From Nereocystis luetkeana (lineage: Eukaryota; Sar; Phaeophyceae; Laminariales; Laminariaceae), in the NCBI GenBank assembly GCA_031213475.1, contig JARUPZ010000014.1, positions 7,098,174 to 7,162,173 on the forward strand: 64,000 nucleotides of DNA, in the 5' to 3' direction. The notes under the pieces were generated by a model, which saw only the letters and a program-made list of their open reading frames with translations, made no database searches and was not told the DNA's origin. Made by a program: the position numbers and the translations under genes. Positions 10,446 through 22,619 of this stretch are shown here, in pieces (the stretch's first letter is position 1; each line of letters starts with the position of its first letter).

Positions 10446-10995
10446 TGTTGCGGTGGTGTACCAAGGATCCGAGGGGTTTCCAGTAGAGTTCATGGCGTGG
10501 AGTCAAAAGGGGACAATGTGAATTAGTCCCCTGACCCCGAAGGCGTATGCCTTCCTATGAGGGTCGGAGAGGTTTGGGCGCTCCTGCGTCCAGAACCTCC
10601 GGCGCCGCTAGCTCCATCTAGATTGCTCCATATCCTCGGTGTTCCCCTGCTAAGAAGAAGTACCGGCCGAGACAGCTAAGAGATGGCTCAGCCGTACGCA
10701 CAGCAGGATGGGTGGAACAACGGGATTGCAGGTGTCAGTCTTGCCTATGAAGTCGAACGAAGCTTGAGTGTGTTGCGAAAGCAGGGCCATTGGGTTGGAG
10801 GGACCCGGCCTGCGAAGGGAAACGATAAATACACTGTGTTGTAGAGTATGCGTGATCACTGTGATACAAATAAGTGGAGGCCAGAGGCCAGAAGAGGCAA
10901 TGGCCTCGATCATGAATGATATACATGTGGCCTGGCGAGGCCGGTGATGATACTCTAGCACGCAGGGCACGCGCACCGCTCGTTCGTCTATGACA
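10446..10995 (+). repeat. 3' LTR
   Basis: 550 bp, same ends as the 5' LTR (TGTTGCGG...ATGACA), with two substitutions between the pair. It is followed by GCTG, the 4-bp target duplication. Confidence 0.95.
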
Positions 10996-12310
10996 GCTGT
11001 GCCAGCCGCAGAAAACCACCAGGTATATCATTGTGCTGAACATTATTGTATATCGATATCTACAAGTATTTCGAGTACATCCGAAATTGACTGCTGCTGT
11101 GCTGCTGTGCTGCTGTTACGCTCGGATCTACAGGTATTTCGCGTATTATTATTGTAGTAAGGGCGGGTATGAAATCATGTTACTGCTGTTGAAGTCTACA
11201 TACACCTGGTATGCGGCAATGCAGGCGAGAGAGAAGATTGATGCTTCTGCGGGTTTTAACAGCAAACTGGTGACCGTGCTGATAATGCCAGGCAACTGCT
11301 GTGCTGCTCGTGCCGGGGTAGCTCGTCGAGTCCAGGCGGAGACAGAAAATCAATGAGTTATGTACACGATGCCAACGGTCTACAGTTTTTACTGCGCACG
11401 GTATCATATCCCCGTGGGTACAAATTGTTTCGAGTTCGACTCTGCGTTGATGTTGTTAGGCTGCTGTGCCGCCGCTGCTCGAATCTAGCGCTGCAGCCGA
11501 GTTTGCGCAATGTTACTGTGGGTGGCTTCACCTTCGTGTCGTGCTTGGTCACGCTGCGTGGCCGGGCCAGTCTCCGTCTCGAGGGTGAACGTGTTGTTCA
11601 GAGATCTTTGGTATCAAACATTGGTTTTGTATGGAGGTGGAAGGCGCGGATGTACGGGGATTCCCACTTAGCGTCCCCGTAGTTCGTGACTCGCGACTCG
11701 CGAGTTCACCGCTACCCTTTTTGTTACTCAGTTTTCCTGGAACCTAGCTACTGGAACCCCACCCGATTTGTCTATAGTGCGTCCCCTACCCCCTGATTTG
11801 TCCGCTTCGATATATGGCTGCAAACCTATCGTAAGAAAATATATTTAGTGCAATGGGAAAAGTCATTCCCATTGATGTAGTGTGTGGTGTGTGTTCTCAC
11901 GTTCTCGCTTTCGAGGCCCACAGAAACCAACCAAGCCGTACGGACGGTAGCTTCTGGCGTTTTAGGTTCCACCTCCGTTACATCTACTTCGGGTCCCCGA
12001 GCACGACGGCCCACATTTTTTCAGGGATCACTCGGCCTTGTATTTCTTGTCGGTGGACTTGAACTGCACTACGCACTACTACAGAAGGTGAGAGGCTCAC
12101 AACATCTTGCTTGGAGATTGTTTACACGGAGGAAGAAACTGATACGTATCATTGCCCATGCCTCGCTCTGCCCTTAGTACGCTGTATACAGCGTGGGACA
12201 CTGCTGCCCAAGGGCTCTAGTTTTCCGGATGGCGTGGAGATTCCTCCGTTTGGGTTTTACACGTGGCTCCGTTTGCTACACGGGCAGTCTGATTCTACTT
12301 GGTCGCACCT
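10996..12310. other. Spacer, nothing recognised
   Basis: 1.3 kb after the retrotransposon. Several frames of 60-110 codons occur on both strands, but none shows a domain, biased composition or conserved neighbour. Confidence 0.5.
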
Positions 12311-12725
12311 AGGACAGATCAGCTCATGGTAGCTCGAGCTAGCTCTTTAAGGAGCTAGCTCCCTGGTGAGCTACGTGAGCTACACATGTTTTCCTGGCTT
12401 GAGCTATCATTATAGGAGGGTAGCTTATCGGCACATATAATATATGTCCAGAGTGAGCTATACGAGCTACGTGAGCTAGCTCATCTACCCCCGAGATGAG
12501 CTGTAGGAGCTACCAGGTACATGAGCTACACATGTTTTCCCTGGCTTGAGCTATACCAGGTACCTGATAGGCGGTAGCTCACCTGCACATATTTTCGAAG
12601 CTTTAGCTATTCGTAGGCGGTAGCTCATTTGCACATGCTGTCAAAGCTTGAGCTATTATAGGCGATAGCTCATTTGCATATGTTTTCAAGGCTTGAGCTA
12701 TAGGAGATAGAGGAGCTAGCTTATG
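12311..12725. repeat. GAGCTA-rich imperfect minisatellite
   Basis: A run of imperfect units of roughly 45-55 bp with the shared pieces GGCGGTAGCTCATTTGCACAT and TTTTCAAGGCTTGAGCTAT, and inverted AGCTC/GAGCT at short spacing so that single strands could fold. Two units carry extra TACCAGGTA words (12,511-12,519 and 12,554-12,562) absent from sister units. Confidence 0.8.
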
Positions 12726-12819
12726 AGCTGTATACGTGACCAAAACAAGTACCTGGTACGCAGAATAAAACGATTTCAACACGAACAACCAAAAAAAAAT
12801 TGTACGTAACTGTTACTAT

Positions 12820-13982
12820 GTACGGCATGTGATACAAGGCATATTTGTCCGCGGGCGGCCTACGCCGCCCGCTACGCTCGCTCAGGAAGGAAATATACAT
12901 CAAATTACTATGCCAGGCGGACAGAGGTCCATGATTGAATATAGTTATTTCATGATCGGTCGTACTGTAGTTGCAACTGGCGACTCGATAATGTCAAGAG
13001 TCCCGCCGCCATGCTTCAGGAGAAAACAGCTCGGACGCCACATACGCTTCGCATCGTGGGCGGTTGCCGTACGTACGTCGCCCTCTACGCTCGCTCACAT
13101 GCCGTTCGTACGTACGTATCCGAGGTAGGGTAATCATTGACATCTTCCTTTTGACATACTTGCTGTATGTACTGCTGTACGAAAGAGAAAGCACAGCACG
13201 GCACAGCAGCACCGCAAAAACAATGAAAATGATACCGAAAAAATTGAAAGGAAAGAAAACTCCCCGTCCCCTCATGTAATAATTTCCTGCCTGATTGGAA
13301 CACCTTGCACCCATCAAAAAAGAAGAGGAAAAAAAACGAACAAAAGAGCTTCTCGCTCAGCCTCGTACGCCGCCGGCCCCTCTCGTAACCACCTCGCCAC
13401 CGATTCGGTCCGGGTAAAGCTTCCCTTACTCTCTCCCACAGTGAGGCCCGTCGCCCGCCTCGCGTTAAGCCCGGTGCTCACCGTGGCCGTCGTTCGCCAG
13501 CTCGACCACGTTGTTGTTCAGACTGCGCAGCTCCCTCATTCAACTTCAGCGTGGTCGCAAAAATGCACCGCTTGAATCTTAACTTGCAACATCGAACGAT
13601 CGTTCTATATCTCGTACGTACTCTATCCAAAATCATAAATGGAGGCCAGACAGAGCCCGTTCATGCACCCCTCGTGTCTCGAGGCACACGCAACGCCTAG
13701 GCATGAAAGCGGCGACCGCGCTCCTTGGAACCTCCCCTCTACCCACCAGCACCCGCTGACACCCGCGACGGCGCCGGGCTCTCCCGCGGTGCCGTGCTCA
13801 GAGTACACGCGTACACACGAAACGAAAGAAGAAAAAGGAAGAAAGGACCGACGGTGCCAAGAGAAATGGAAAAAATAAAGAACCGTTAGAAAGATCCGGC
13901 ATCTAATGAAGTGAGGCGGTCTCGAAGTGGGGGCTCTAAGCGGCCAGGGATGTACTAACCGAGCACGCTCAGGGAAGGAGAT
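12820..13982 (-). repeat. Diverged segmental repeat, copy 1
   Basis: About 1.1 kb resembling 57,540-58,640. Matches run in order: GCCGCCCGCTACGCTCGCTC, GAGAAAGCACAGCACGGCA, a GC-rich block at 13,370-13,560, and the end GAGCACGCTCAGGGAAGGAG. A hAT-like element (13,983-15,336) has inserted at its right end, where copy 2 is uninterrupted. Confidence 0.75.
13345..13560 (-). pseudogene. Decayed gene fragment sharing a peptide with 57,925-58,260
   Basis: Read on the minus strand, this block encodes GHGEHR followed, after a frame change and stops, by a stretch of the pattern FTR-x-ESV-x-RW-x2-EG-x-AAY-x-A. The same pattern occurs in an open frame in the second copy of the repeat. Amino-acid agreement at matching codon positions implies a coding ancestor. 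No known family was recognised. The frame here is broken, so it is called a pseudogene fragment. Confidence 0.5.
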
Positions 13983-15336
13983 AGGCCCTAGCCTTTAAGG
14001 CTTGCCTTAAAATTTGCCTTAAGGGGTGTTTCGAGCTTTGCCAGCCTTACTGGGTTAAGGCTCGTTGCCTGACGCTGAAAGAGGCCTCTTGTAGGCTCTG
14101 AAGGCACGTTTTTTATTACTCTCGCGTACAAACATAACGCCGTTAGACTGGAAACCACAAAAACAGGGGGCAGGGGGTAACATTTTCGGATTGCAGCAGA
14201 CAACTAACTGTGTGCTGAACGACTCGTTCGAGCTTAGTGTCATGCTGCGTCACAACTGTGGTGTACGCCGCGGCGCCAGGAAGGACTCGGCGAGCGATGG
14301 TGCCTCTGCGATCGGTGATGCTTCAGCGAGCGGTGGTGCCTCAGCGAGCGGCGGTGCCTCAGCGAGCGGTCGTGCCTCGCCGTGGGGTGGTGCCCGTGCG
14401 CGCCCGGTCGAGGTGGAGGACAGCGGAGATGATAGGGAGGGGGAGGGGGGGGAAGACGTTGACATGTAGTTCCTCCGCACTAGCGGGAATGCGGGAATCG
14501 AACGCCCAAGGCCTCGAGCGTGTTGTTTCCCTTCCCTCGTGAACGTGTGATAGCTCTAGGGATCATAGTAGTGTGCAGTTGATGGATATACACCATGCAT
14601 GGTGTTTTGTGAACGGTTGCGCGTGGCTCTGTAGTACAACAAGCGTCGCGGTTGCGCTCAGCAAGACCATACCGGTAGTGCACAGTGCGCCACTTGGCAG
14701 GCAACCGGTACGTTCTTTCGTATTTGCTGCTTATGGGGATGTACTGTTGTCGTCGGGGCCGATGCTGAAAATTCAAAGTCAACATAAAAATATGTTCAAT
14801 CGGCGGCGGTAATTTTACAGGGTGTTGCTTTCAATAGTCTACCGCTGCAGTACTTGGTGTTTTTCTTGCATGTGCGCGCATCCACAGCGAGGTCTATCTA
14901 CCGCGGCATAGTACCAGGCTAGGTGGGGAAGACGTAAGACTTTACGTGGTAGCTACGAGTAAGACTCGTGCGCAACGAGTATATAGGTTGTATTGCTACT
15001 TGTGCACGCTGCAATACGTGCACAAATATCTGCCTTGTTGTTCAAGGGTACACCCATTGAGTAAAGCGGCAAAATAATCAGTCAACACTACCGCTATGTA
15101 CACTACCGCCATGAAATATGATGTACGTCACGAACCCGGCACTTCCCTCTCTACCATGGCCATGTTCAGGCGAGATAAGCGTTAAGGCTCACTTGAGGCT
15201 TTTTTTCAAGGCTCGTGCCGATCTGGTTAAGGCTCGTTATGGCTCGTTAAGGCCGTTAAGGATTTTGCCTTGAAAGGCGCCTTAACCTCATTGGCCTTAA
15301 CGGGCCTAAAAGCGAGCCTTGAAGGCTAGGGCCTTG
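13983..15336. mobile_element. Non-autonomous hAT-like element with TTAAGGC-rich ends
   Basis: 1.35 kb with inverted ends: left AGGCCCTAGCCTTTAAGGC, right (reverse complement) CAAGGCCCTAGCCTTCAAGG. The left end seems to lack the first two bases. Flanking octamers AAGGAGAT (13,975-13,982) and AATGAGAT (15,337-15,344) agree at seven of eight bases, an 8-bp duplication as made by hAT transposases. Subterminal regions are packed with AAGGC/GCCTT in both orientations, especially 15,185-15,330. No transposase is present. The paralogous segment near 58,610-58,630 serves as an empty site. Confidence 0.75.
14191..14469 (+). CDS. Small ORF with 18-bp repeat and acidic end, function unknown
   Basis: A 92-residue frame inside the hAT-like element. 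The middle is a Gly/Ala/Ser repeat made by an 18-bp DNA repeat (about 14,290-14,392), and the C-terminus is acidic (EVEDSGDDREGEGGEDVDM). It could be a captured exon end or a chance frame. No family is recognised. Confidence that it is expressed is low. Confidence 0.2.
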   Translation: MQQTTNCVLNDSFELSVMLRHNCGVRRGARKDSASDGASAIGDASASGGASASGGASASGRASPWGGARARPVEVEDSGDDREGEGGEDVDM

Positions 15337-15487
15337 AATGAGATCTAAGTAAGTAGTTCTACTATAGGAGATCGAATCTGCTTCTGTTCTGAAGATACCT
15401 GACGATGGATCGACACCCAACAGAATTTGATTTTTTTGTTTTTTGACAACAACGAACAGCTATATACGGCAGCTGTCAGCTGTAACC

Positions 15488-15694
15488 ATGCACACCACAA
15501 GAGGCACTCGCACAAACCACAACGCCGACACCACCCACAGCAACACCCCTAGCATGCCCACGATCCGGGGTAGCAGCTCTAGCGGCGCTTCGGCCTTGGA
15601 CCAGGCTGGCAGCGGGCAGCAACCGGATCCATCGATGGATGCGGACCCCACGAACAACGTCGTGGATGTGGATGTCAATGAGGACAACGATTGA
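15488..15694 (+). CDS. Small Thr/Ser-rich ORF with acidic end, function unknown
   Basis: A 68-residue frame (83 if the ATG at 15,443 is used) that is Thr, Ser and Asn rich and ends in Asp-rich sequence (DVDVNEDND). It starts about 150 bp after the hAT-like element. No domain is visible. Such acidic ends are common at protein C-termini, so it may be a last exon, but no splice acceptor was verified. Confidence 0.2.
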   Translation: MHTTRGTRTNHNADTTHSNTPSMPTIRGSSSSGASALDQAGSGQQPDPSMDADPTNNVVDVDVNEDND

Positions 15695-17910
15695 TCACTC
15701 GGCATTGTATCCTAGACGAGCAGGAGGTTTATGCCTACACGAACGAACGTACAGCAATTTCCGAATTCGAACCCAATATTTTTTGCGTCTGTCTGTTAAT
15801 TGTATACAAGGTTCCCCTTTGGGATGTCTTTGCCTTGGAGTCCCGGGGTGCCGCGAGGTCACAATGGAGCAGAATCATTGTGAGCCATCCCTATATATCC
15901 GAGTACTGCTGCATACTGCTGTGTGGCGGAACGAGGTTCGATGGCGCGTACCAGGTCTTCGATTTGAAAATTGTACTGTTAGGGGTATTGATTCGGTTTG
16001 GACGTTAAAAACTGTCCAGTCTATTCGATAAACTGTTTAAAGATATCGAAAGAACTTTTTATTTTTTAATGGTCTGCCAACACCCCAACCTATTTACTTG
16101 GACTTAAAATGCATACACAGTTGCACCAAATATCTGACTACTCGACACAGGAAACGAATCGGATGATAGCGTTCGACAAACACATCCCATCAATAAATGA
16201 AGAGGCGTTGATATTTTAGGATTTGATCTGCAGTTGTGTTCCCCCGTCCATTTTCGTGGAGATATGCTGGAAAAGTCGATTAACCGGGTTGTATCTGTAT
16301 ATTTGTTTCTAGGGGAGAAGACATATACGTGTCACCCCCTCCGCTAGGACTGTGCGCCCACCGCAACGCAACCCGCGCTTGAATCCGACACGTAGCCGAC
16401 AAGAAGTTGGCCTTTTTTTTAGGAGGCAATTGTTTACGAATAATTGAACTGAAAATATCCTAGGTGGGAAAATGGACGTCCAGTCTTTCATTGTATCGGG
16501 CGAACGATCCCAGACCTGAGCGTGGCCGCACGCCGAGCGACTGCCATCATATCCGGTGACATCGCCGCAGCGGAGCCAATCTTTGATCGGACCTTAACGC
16601 AGCGCACAGCGAGTCACCCCTAGCGTTCAGATGCAAACGCATCAACGTTGTCTCACATGAGAAACCGGTCTAGTAAAAATGTTCTATAGTACCACTCTGT
16701 CCCGGAGTATATGAACGATTCAAGTATAATTTTTCAAATAAAAAATGATTCCTTACAAATCCGGACAGAGTAGAACGTACGTACGAGTAACAGCAGCAGC
16801 ACCATGCAGAACTCCAGGCTCGTGGTGAATACAGCCTTGGCCGCAACGCTCAAGTCCAGCTGCACGCGCAGCAACATCTTGCCCGTGAGTTAGAGGTGGG
16901 GCGCCCTTCCACGGAGGTGCTCGCAGCGCCGTCGAAATCCCGGACTCGGCGAAGTGCAGTATAGCAACACGCAGCCGATTGCCGATGCTGTGTGTGGGTA
17001 CGTTTTTTGTTTGTGTGCAGTCTGCACGTGCCCAACAGCCGTGAACCACGACCACATAACCTGCAACTTGATCTGTACGAAATGTGTTTCACTGGGGGGG
17101 GGGCAGAACTCTAGCGCGGCTTGGCCGCCTATCCCAAGGGGCCACCAGAAACGTGCGTTTCGGTCACACTCGCGCGTCCGTGGCTACGCTGCTGCTCTAC
17201 GCTCTGGGCTTGATTGTGCGCTGAGCAGCAGCACATGTCGGTACAAGAGCGAGGCTGGGTTTTTTTCAGCTCCTAGGTCTATGCCGCGATGCCGAGGCCC
17301 GCACAGCGGTTTTGTTTTAGATAGGCAGCATCCTCGAACAGGTTTTTTCGGCGGCAACGGATTGTTTCCCCCATCACGCAGCTATTGGTATGTGGAAGTG
17401 TTTTTCGTCAGTTCTCGGCCATGCGGCATTATTTTATTTTTTTATACCGGTACTAAATAAAAACGAACATTTTATCTGGCCTAACTGTTGATACTGCACA
17501 AACATACTTTTATACGTACGAACCCTTGCTGTTGCACCGCTGCTGGTTTTGAGGTGCGTTCTGTGACTGCACGGTTTGCTTTTGAAATACGGAGTAAGTC
17601 TTGAGGAAGTGATGAGTTCGTACGAATCGCCGTCGTGCCCCGTGCGCAGCATCCCTTTGCACCTTTCTTGGGATTGGGGTATGTGTCCGTTCTTACGTCC
17701 CGGGTCGACAGGAATCACGACCCTCACTCCCACAGACAAAACAAATGCGCCGACCGTGATCGTCACCATGAAAATATCTTGATGAGCGACTGTGGCTGTT
17801 CCGTGGCTGCCTTATTGTAAGGAGCTCGAGAGACGGTGGTATCAGACGTGATACAACCGCAGCAGCCAGCTACATAAAACAATTTTCTATACGTGTATAT
17901 GTATGAGCCG
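15695..17910. other. Spacer, nothing recognised
   Basis: 2.2 kb without recognisable repeats or domains. Frames up to 168 codons (16,954-17,460, plus) exist but show no family features, and none is supported by composition. Confidence 0.45.
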
Positions 17911-18255
17911 GCGTCCCCGGTGGCTTGGTAGGTGGTCTGCGTGCCTATCAAGATCATTTTCGTGGGTTCAAGTCTCACCAAGTGCACATGCTCGCAGGGA
18001 TTTTTTATTTCATGAAGAAATTGATTATCAGCGGAAAGCGCGAGAGAGAGCGTGAGTGAGCTACATTCGATGAAAATCGACGAGCAGTAGTGGGAATGCT
18101 GAACCCTATGCGCGACAAAAAATAAAGGCACGTACCGGGGGGGTAAGAAGGGACGACACCTGGGACCACGGCTTCTCCAGAAGATCGCCGAGGGTAAAAC
18201 CTCCTACGAGCTAGGCTGGAAAGCAAAAGTGATGTAAAAAGAAAAACGAAAAAAA
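17911..18255 (+). mobile_element. tRNA-derived SINE, copy 1
   Basis: About 340 bp similar along its length to 38,841-39,175. The head is tRNA-like: an A-box match TGGCTTGGTAGG at 17,921-17,932 and a B-box match GGTTCAAGTCT at 17,965-17,975, the internal promoter of RNA polymerase III genes. A unique body follows (ATCGACGAGCAG, AACCCTATGCGCGAC, GTAAAACCTCCTACGAG) and it ends A-rich. SINEs are moved by LINE proteins in trans; no LINE is in the window. Confidence 0.8.
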
Positions 18256-21129
18256 GTATGTGGGGTTTCCGTGGTCGCGCTTGGCTTTAGCAGGTCAAAA
18301 TGGCTCCTCGTAGTTGCTTGACAGAAATTGCGACTTTGGAGACCCAGAGCACGCGCTCTGATGCACATGCGGGCTCCCTGCGTACTACGCAGCCGAGGGC
18401 GTTTGAAAAGACCCGCGGACGGAGCGAAAAAACTGAACTATTATTACGGGAAAAAGCCGATGTGGGACAGAAATAATGCAGTGTGGTTTCATGCCTACCT
18501 ATTCGTAGGGGAAAGGAATGGGGTGTCGATTCTCGTTTGTTTCGTTGTGTTCGAGTAGTTTGATTCGAAGTGTTGGGTGCTTCTCTCTTTTTATACTCAC
18601 CTTGATTCTCGCCAGCACTTGTACAACGCTCGGATCGATATGAACCAACCACACGTCTTGTATTGAACTGAACCCATCACAAGCGGGTATGTCGCTCTAG
18701 CTTCCGTCGCTGTTTCTTCTGGTTAGCACCTAATTGGAAGGCAAACAGTAGTGCTAGTCAGCCATCAGACTCAACGATACATGTGGCATCGAGCACGTCT
18801 GAAAACACTATAGGTGATTTTCAGGTAGGTCAAAACTTACGCTTCTCCCGATGCACGCCGGCATGTCCGAAACCGTCTTCTTACGCCGCAAGTTGGCAGA
18901 GCATAACTAGTGTTTGCGCCGTGTTTGTCGTCGTGGTTACAGCAATTCGCGGCTGCTTTTTTCAGCAGCAGTGCAGTTGCTGTTTCCAAACTTTGATGAG
19001 GTTCTTCATTTCATCCTCGCTCTTATACACGTAGCACATGATACGTGTATTTCCTTCTGTGGCCGTGCCCGACGAAAGCACCACCGATTTCCAAACGGAC
19101 GGGATCTTTAAACGCCCCTAAATAGCATACCCATTCTCCTCTGCTCAAGCTCGAACCCGTCTTGAGTTCGTGAAGCTCGGTCATGCTGAATGACCTATGT
19201 ACCAGGTACCAGGGCTCGTCCTAGGAAAAGCAAGCAAGCGTATCCCGCTGCACACCAGGTAGCCGGTAGTAGGAACCAGAGACCACAAAACTACCATCCT
19301 CACGTGAAGCACCACCACCACAGCCGCCACCACCAGCTGACCACCAGCAGCAGCTGAAGTGTGTCGCTGGTGGTGTTAGTGGCCGTCGTGGCTGCTCCTA
19401 GTTGTGCTGATGGGGGTGACATATACAGTATGTGTTGATGTGTCCTCATTGGAAAACTAGGTACCAGGTGGTGCCGGAGATGAGCCACGAGCATCCTTAT
19501 CAGCACCGACAGCTGACACCCACCACCCACCACCACTACCAGAAGCTTGTCGCTGGTGGTAGTGGTGGTGGCGGCGGTGATGGTTGCTGCTGCCAATTGC
19601 GATTAGTGTTGCGATAGCTTCCAATGTGTTACTACGATCTGCTGCCGTTGTCGTACATATTCTACCTGACTCGTAGGTGTTTGGTACTACAGTAGGTGAA
19701 AAATGCAACAGGTTTCTGCACTGACGCGAATCACTTGATCGTGAAAACGGTATCCCAAGACCATTGCAGAGTTGGTCGTAAGGTTAACTAAATGCGCTCG
19801 CTTGAACGAATGAAGTTTAAAATCTGAAGAGAAAACCAGAACATCAAACTATGCTGAAGAACGAAACGGAATGGCAGAATGCAACTAACAGCAGTATCAC
19901 CAATATCGGGGTTCGAAACCGCAACATATACACACTAATTGCGGATAATAGGATTCGTCCCTATGAGCTTTGTGGTAGGATCGTCAACGCCGTTCACACT
20001 TATTTTATATTAAGATAAGACTGACCGCCTAGAGCAGAAGGGTGGCACCCGCCGTGTAGTCAGGAGAGAATAGGGGAGCCAGGTGTATTACCCCAACCCT
20101 AACTTTCCCCTGGGAAAGAAGTAGAACGGAATATCTGATTGTACTAAATACGTATCTGATAGTATGAACGAAATTATCCGAACATGAATTTGCGCATGTA
20201 CTACCAGCATCGTAGCCCCGCCGCCGTGGGGGTGGTGGGACCACCTATTCCCTGAGTCAGTCATACAGACAAGCAAGTTTTAGTTTTGGCTTCCACGGTC
20301 CTGTTTACAAGCTTTTTTGCGTCATACCTGTAGACCTCTGTATGAACAGTGTAGGTCGTGGAAACGTATGTCTACGTCAGCCTGGTGGTAGTCGCAGTAG
20401 TTGTGGAGGGGGGAGGAATGCCCGCTATCGGCTATGTGGCCCCATACATTAGCTACACAAGAGAAAGCAGCTTAAGAAGTTGGGTTGGGTAATTAGAGCA
20501 GCCGAGGCCCCAGGAAGATAGCGAAGCAAGTCTATCAACGTACGAAATCGAATATATTATTTCGGGGTTATAACGGGTTTTTTCGTTGTTGGAAAATGCT
20601 CTTCGTGTCTGTTGTTGGTTCCCAGTGTATGGAAAGAAGCAATTGCGAATACGACGATGTGCAACTATGGTATAGGATACCGATACCACGAGCATAATGA
20701 CGGCAACCCCAATGGCATGTGATGATGACGGTGATCCATCGTAGCTCGTCAGGCGGTGGCTATGAGCAGTGCTATTCACATATATCTCGTAGGTTGAAGC
20801 TTATGGCGACATTCGCACGCATCTCTGAGTCCTGTACCGTCACGGTTAGACTTTTGTACCTTTGACCGCTGGTAATTTTCCCGTGTTTAAATAATCGCGT
20901 CGTTTTGCGATGGTACGCGCACCGCGAGGGGCGCACCTTCCTGTTGCGGAATGCCACGCCCAGGTGGCCAAACGGTTCGGGACCTCCTGCCGAGGGATGC
21001 ATTAGACCTATGAGGTCCTGCGAAGAGGGCTTTTGTGTATTCTCCTTCTTTTCTCTCCCCGAATTTTTTTCCGAATGTCACGAGTTCAAACAATCCAACT
21101 ATGGGAGCAGGTTTTCGCGGTTTTCCGAC
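18256..21129. other. Spacer with GGTGGT/CCACCA stretch
   Basis: No gene recognised in 2.9 kb. At 19,305-19,600, CCACCA-rich and GGTGGT-rich blocks alternate, giving short Thr/His or Gly/Val frames on both strands that are simple-sequence translations. A TACCAGGTA word sits at 19,200-19,208. Confidence 0.5.
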
Positions 21130-21410
21130 AAATATAGCACAGAGCCATCCCACGGTAGGTGTGCACCAGAAGTTCCCGAGCCCCTCACCTTAGGAGCTCA
21201 ATATCTCACCCGATACCATACTTGGAAGGCATTTGTTCGTGCCACCCGACCGGCACTTGTATGCGCTAGTCCTAAAACGAACATACGAGACAAAATTTCA
21301 TCCTCACCGGTAGGTAGTTCCTCACTTAAGGAACTCAATTTGTCGGAAACCTTTGGCCCAAAAAGTGCAACCGCTGCTGTGGGGTGACTCCACCGCTGCT
21401 GTGGGGTGAC
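21130..21410. repeat. Interspersed repeat family C, copy 1
   Basis: One of four related segments. Shared words are TATGCGCTAGTCCTAAAAC, ACCGGTAGGTAGTT, an AGGAGCTCAA block and, near the right end, AAGTGCAACC. Ends are not defined. The reverse strand shows a weak A-box-like TAGCGCAT..GG, so a tRNA-related SINE origin is possible but unproven. Confidence 0.55.
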
Positions 21411-22452
21411 TCCACAGGTTACGGCACCCTTGTTGGCCGGCGATGTTTTTCGCTGTCGATTTTGCTCGACAAAGCTCATTAGACCAGCAGGTTCCGAAGT
21501 CTGTGTTTATGACTACGCGCATTGACCAGTTTTGATGCTGTCCTAGTACATGTTGCGGCTCGCATTACCCACTGGGTACCTTCCCGGGCCGTCAACGTAC
21601 CCAACGCCGAACAAGAGGTGGCATAGGTGCTACTATGGTACACTTCGCTTCGCGTACCATCTGTTTGCCCAAATTCCAACTTATGGCTGTGCCTTTTGCT
21701 GATCTCGGCTCCCACAGCCAATTATGTCGATCGCTATGCCCTCCAAGCGGGGGGGGGGTCTAGCGATACGATGTTTTGGCGATTATCCTATGTACAATAC
21801 AATCACAGGGTTTCCAGCAAGGGCAGTGGATTTTATCTGGATCGAGACCCCTATATTGCACCCCCTGCTCCATCACCACAAACACAGTTATCAGAACAAA
21901 CAGCAGCACAATCGACAGAAAACAACATGAGCAGCAGTACAGGTGGTAAATGCCCTGATATGTATGTATTCGGAAGTGCGATTCGTGTCCGATGTAGAAC
22001 CATACGCAATTCCGCACTAGAGTATACTGCTGACCTTGTATTTACGTTCTGTGAAAAAACAACAGAGCAACGAGTGTCAAAAGGATGTTGTTGCTATTTT
22101 GAGCGAATGTTTGTTTATCGCTTGTCTGATCTGGCCACATGTTTTCTTAATTTACGGTTCACCGTGCCCTGCACTCGGCGAGCACGACGGGGATGGCGGA
22201 TTCGGGCGGTGTTAGGCTAGAGTCACCGTCAAGAAGCGATACGTTGTTGTCACTGACCCTGTCGTTCGTACATCCTGGGTTCGATGTAGAGGTAGGCGTA
22301 ATAGAAAACAACGCATTTTAGTTTACCGGAATTCGTGACACTGGACTACCCGCCCCCTCGCCCAAGTGTCTTTATTTATATGCGAACACCGGTGCTCCCA
22401 TAGGGGTAGATTTACTTTGCCGAAATACTTCTGGCCGCCGGGGAGTCGTACC

Positions 22453-22549
22453 TTAACCCCTTTAGAACCGCAGTCCCGTTTCGGGGACAAACTACTCGAA
22501 AATTGACTGGTTTGTCCCCAGAACGGGACTGCGGTTATGAAAGGGTTAA
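22453..22549. mobile_element. piggyBac-like hairpin MITE, copy 1
   Basis: 97 bp, a near-perfect hairpin. It is flanked by TTAA on both sides with ends CCC...GGG, the signature of piggyBac transposition. The stem includes AACCGCAGTCCCGTT and its complement AACGGGACTGCGGTT, then GGGGACAAAC. It is too short to code. Confidence 0.8.
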
Positions 22550-22619
22550 CCGAGCAACTCTGCCGAATATCGTTGGAGCACCCGTTTTTTTCATTTAACG
22601 TATTTCGGTGTTTACCTAG

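Larger units (their letters stand above)
1282..10995 (+). mobile_element. Ty3/gypsy LTR retrotransposon, gag-less, recent insertion
   Basis: A 9.7-kb element bounded by two 550-bp direct repeats that begin TGTTGCGG and end ATGACA, the canonical TG...CA of LTRs. The host bases GCTG occur immediately before (1,278-1,281) and after (10,996-10,999), giving a 4-bp target duplication. A primer-binding site starting TGG follows the 5' LTR and a purine tract precedes the 3' LTR. The order RT, RNase H, integrase in pol identifies Ty3/gypsy. LTR identity is 548/550 by direct reading, so insertion is recent. The 2.4 kb between the 5' LTR and pol has no recognisable gag and only the end of the protease, so the element probably depended on Gag from relatives. 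Confidence 0.95.

Noticed and set aside
14480-14520. Possible tRNA gene on the minus strand (GTTCGATTCCC)
   Set aside because: B-box-like only. No A box or cloverleaf at proper distance. The same applies to 54,585-54,605 and 60,905-60,922.
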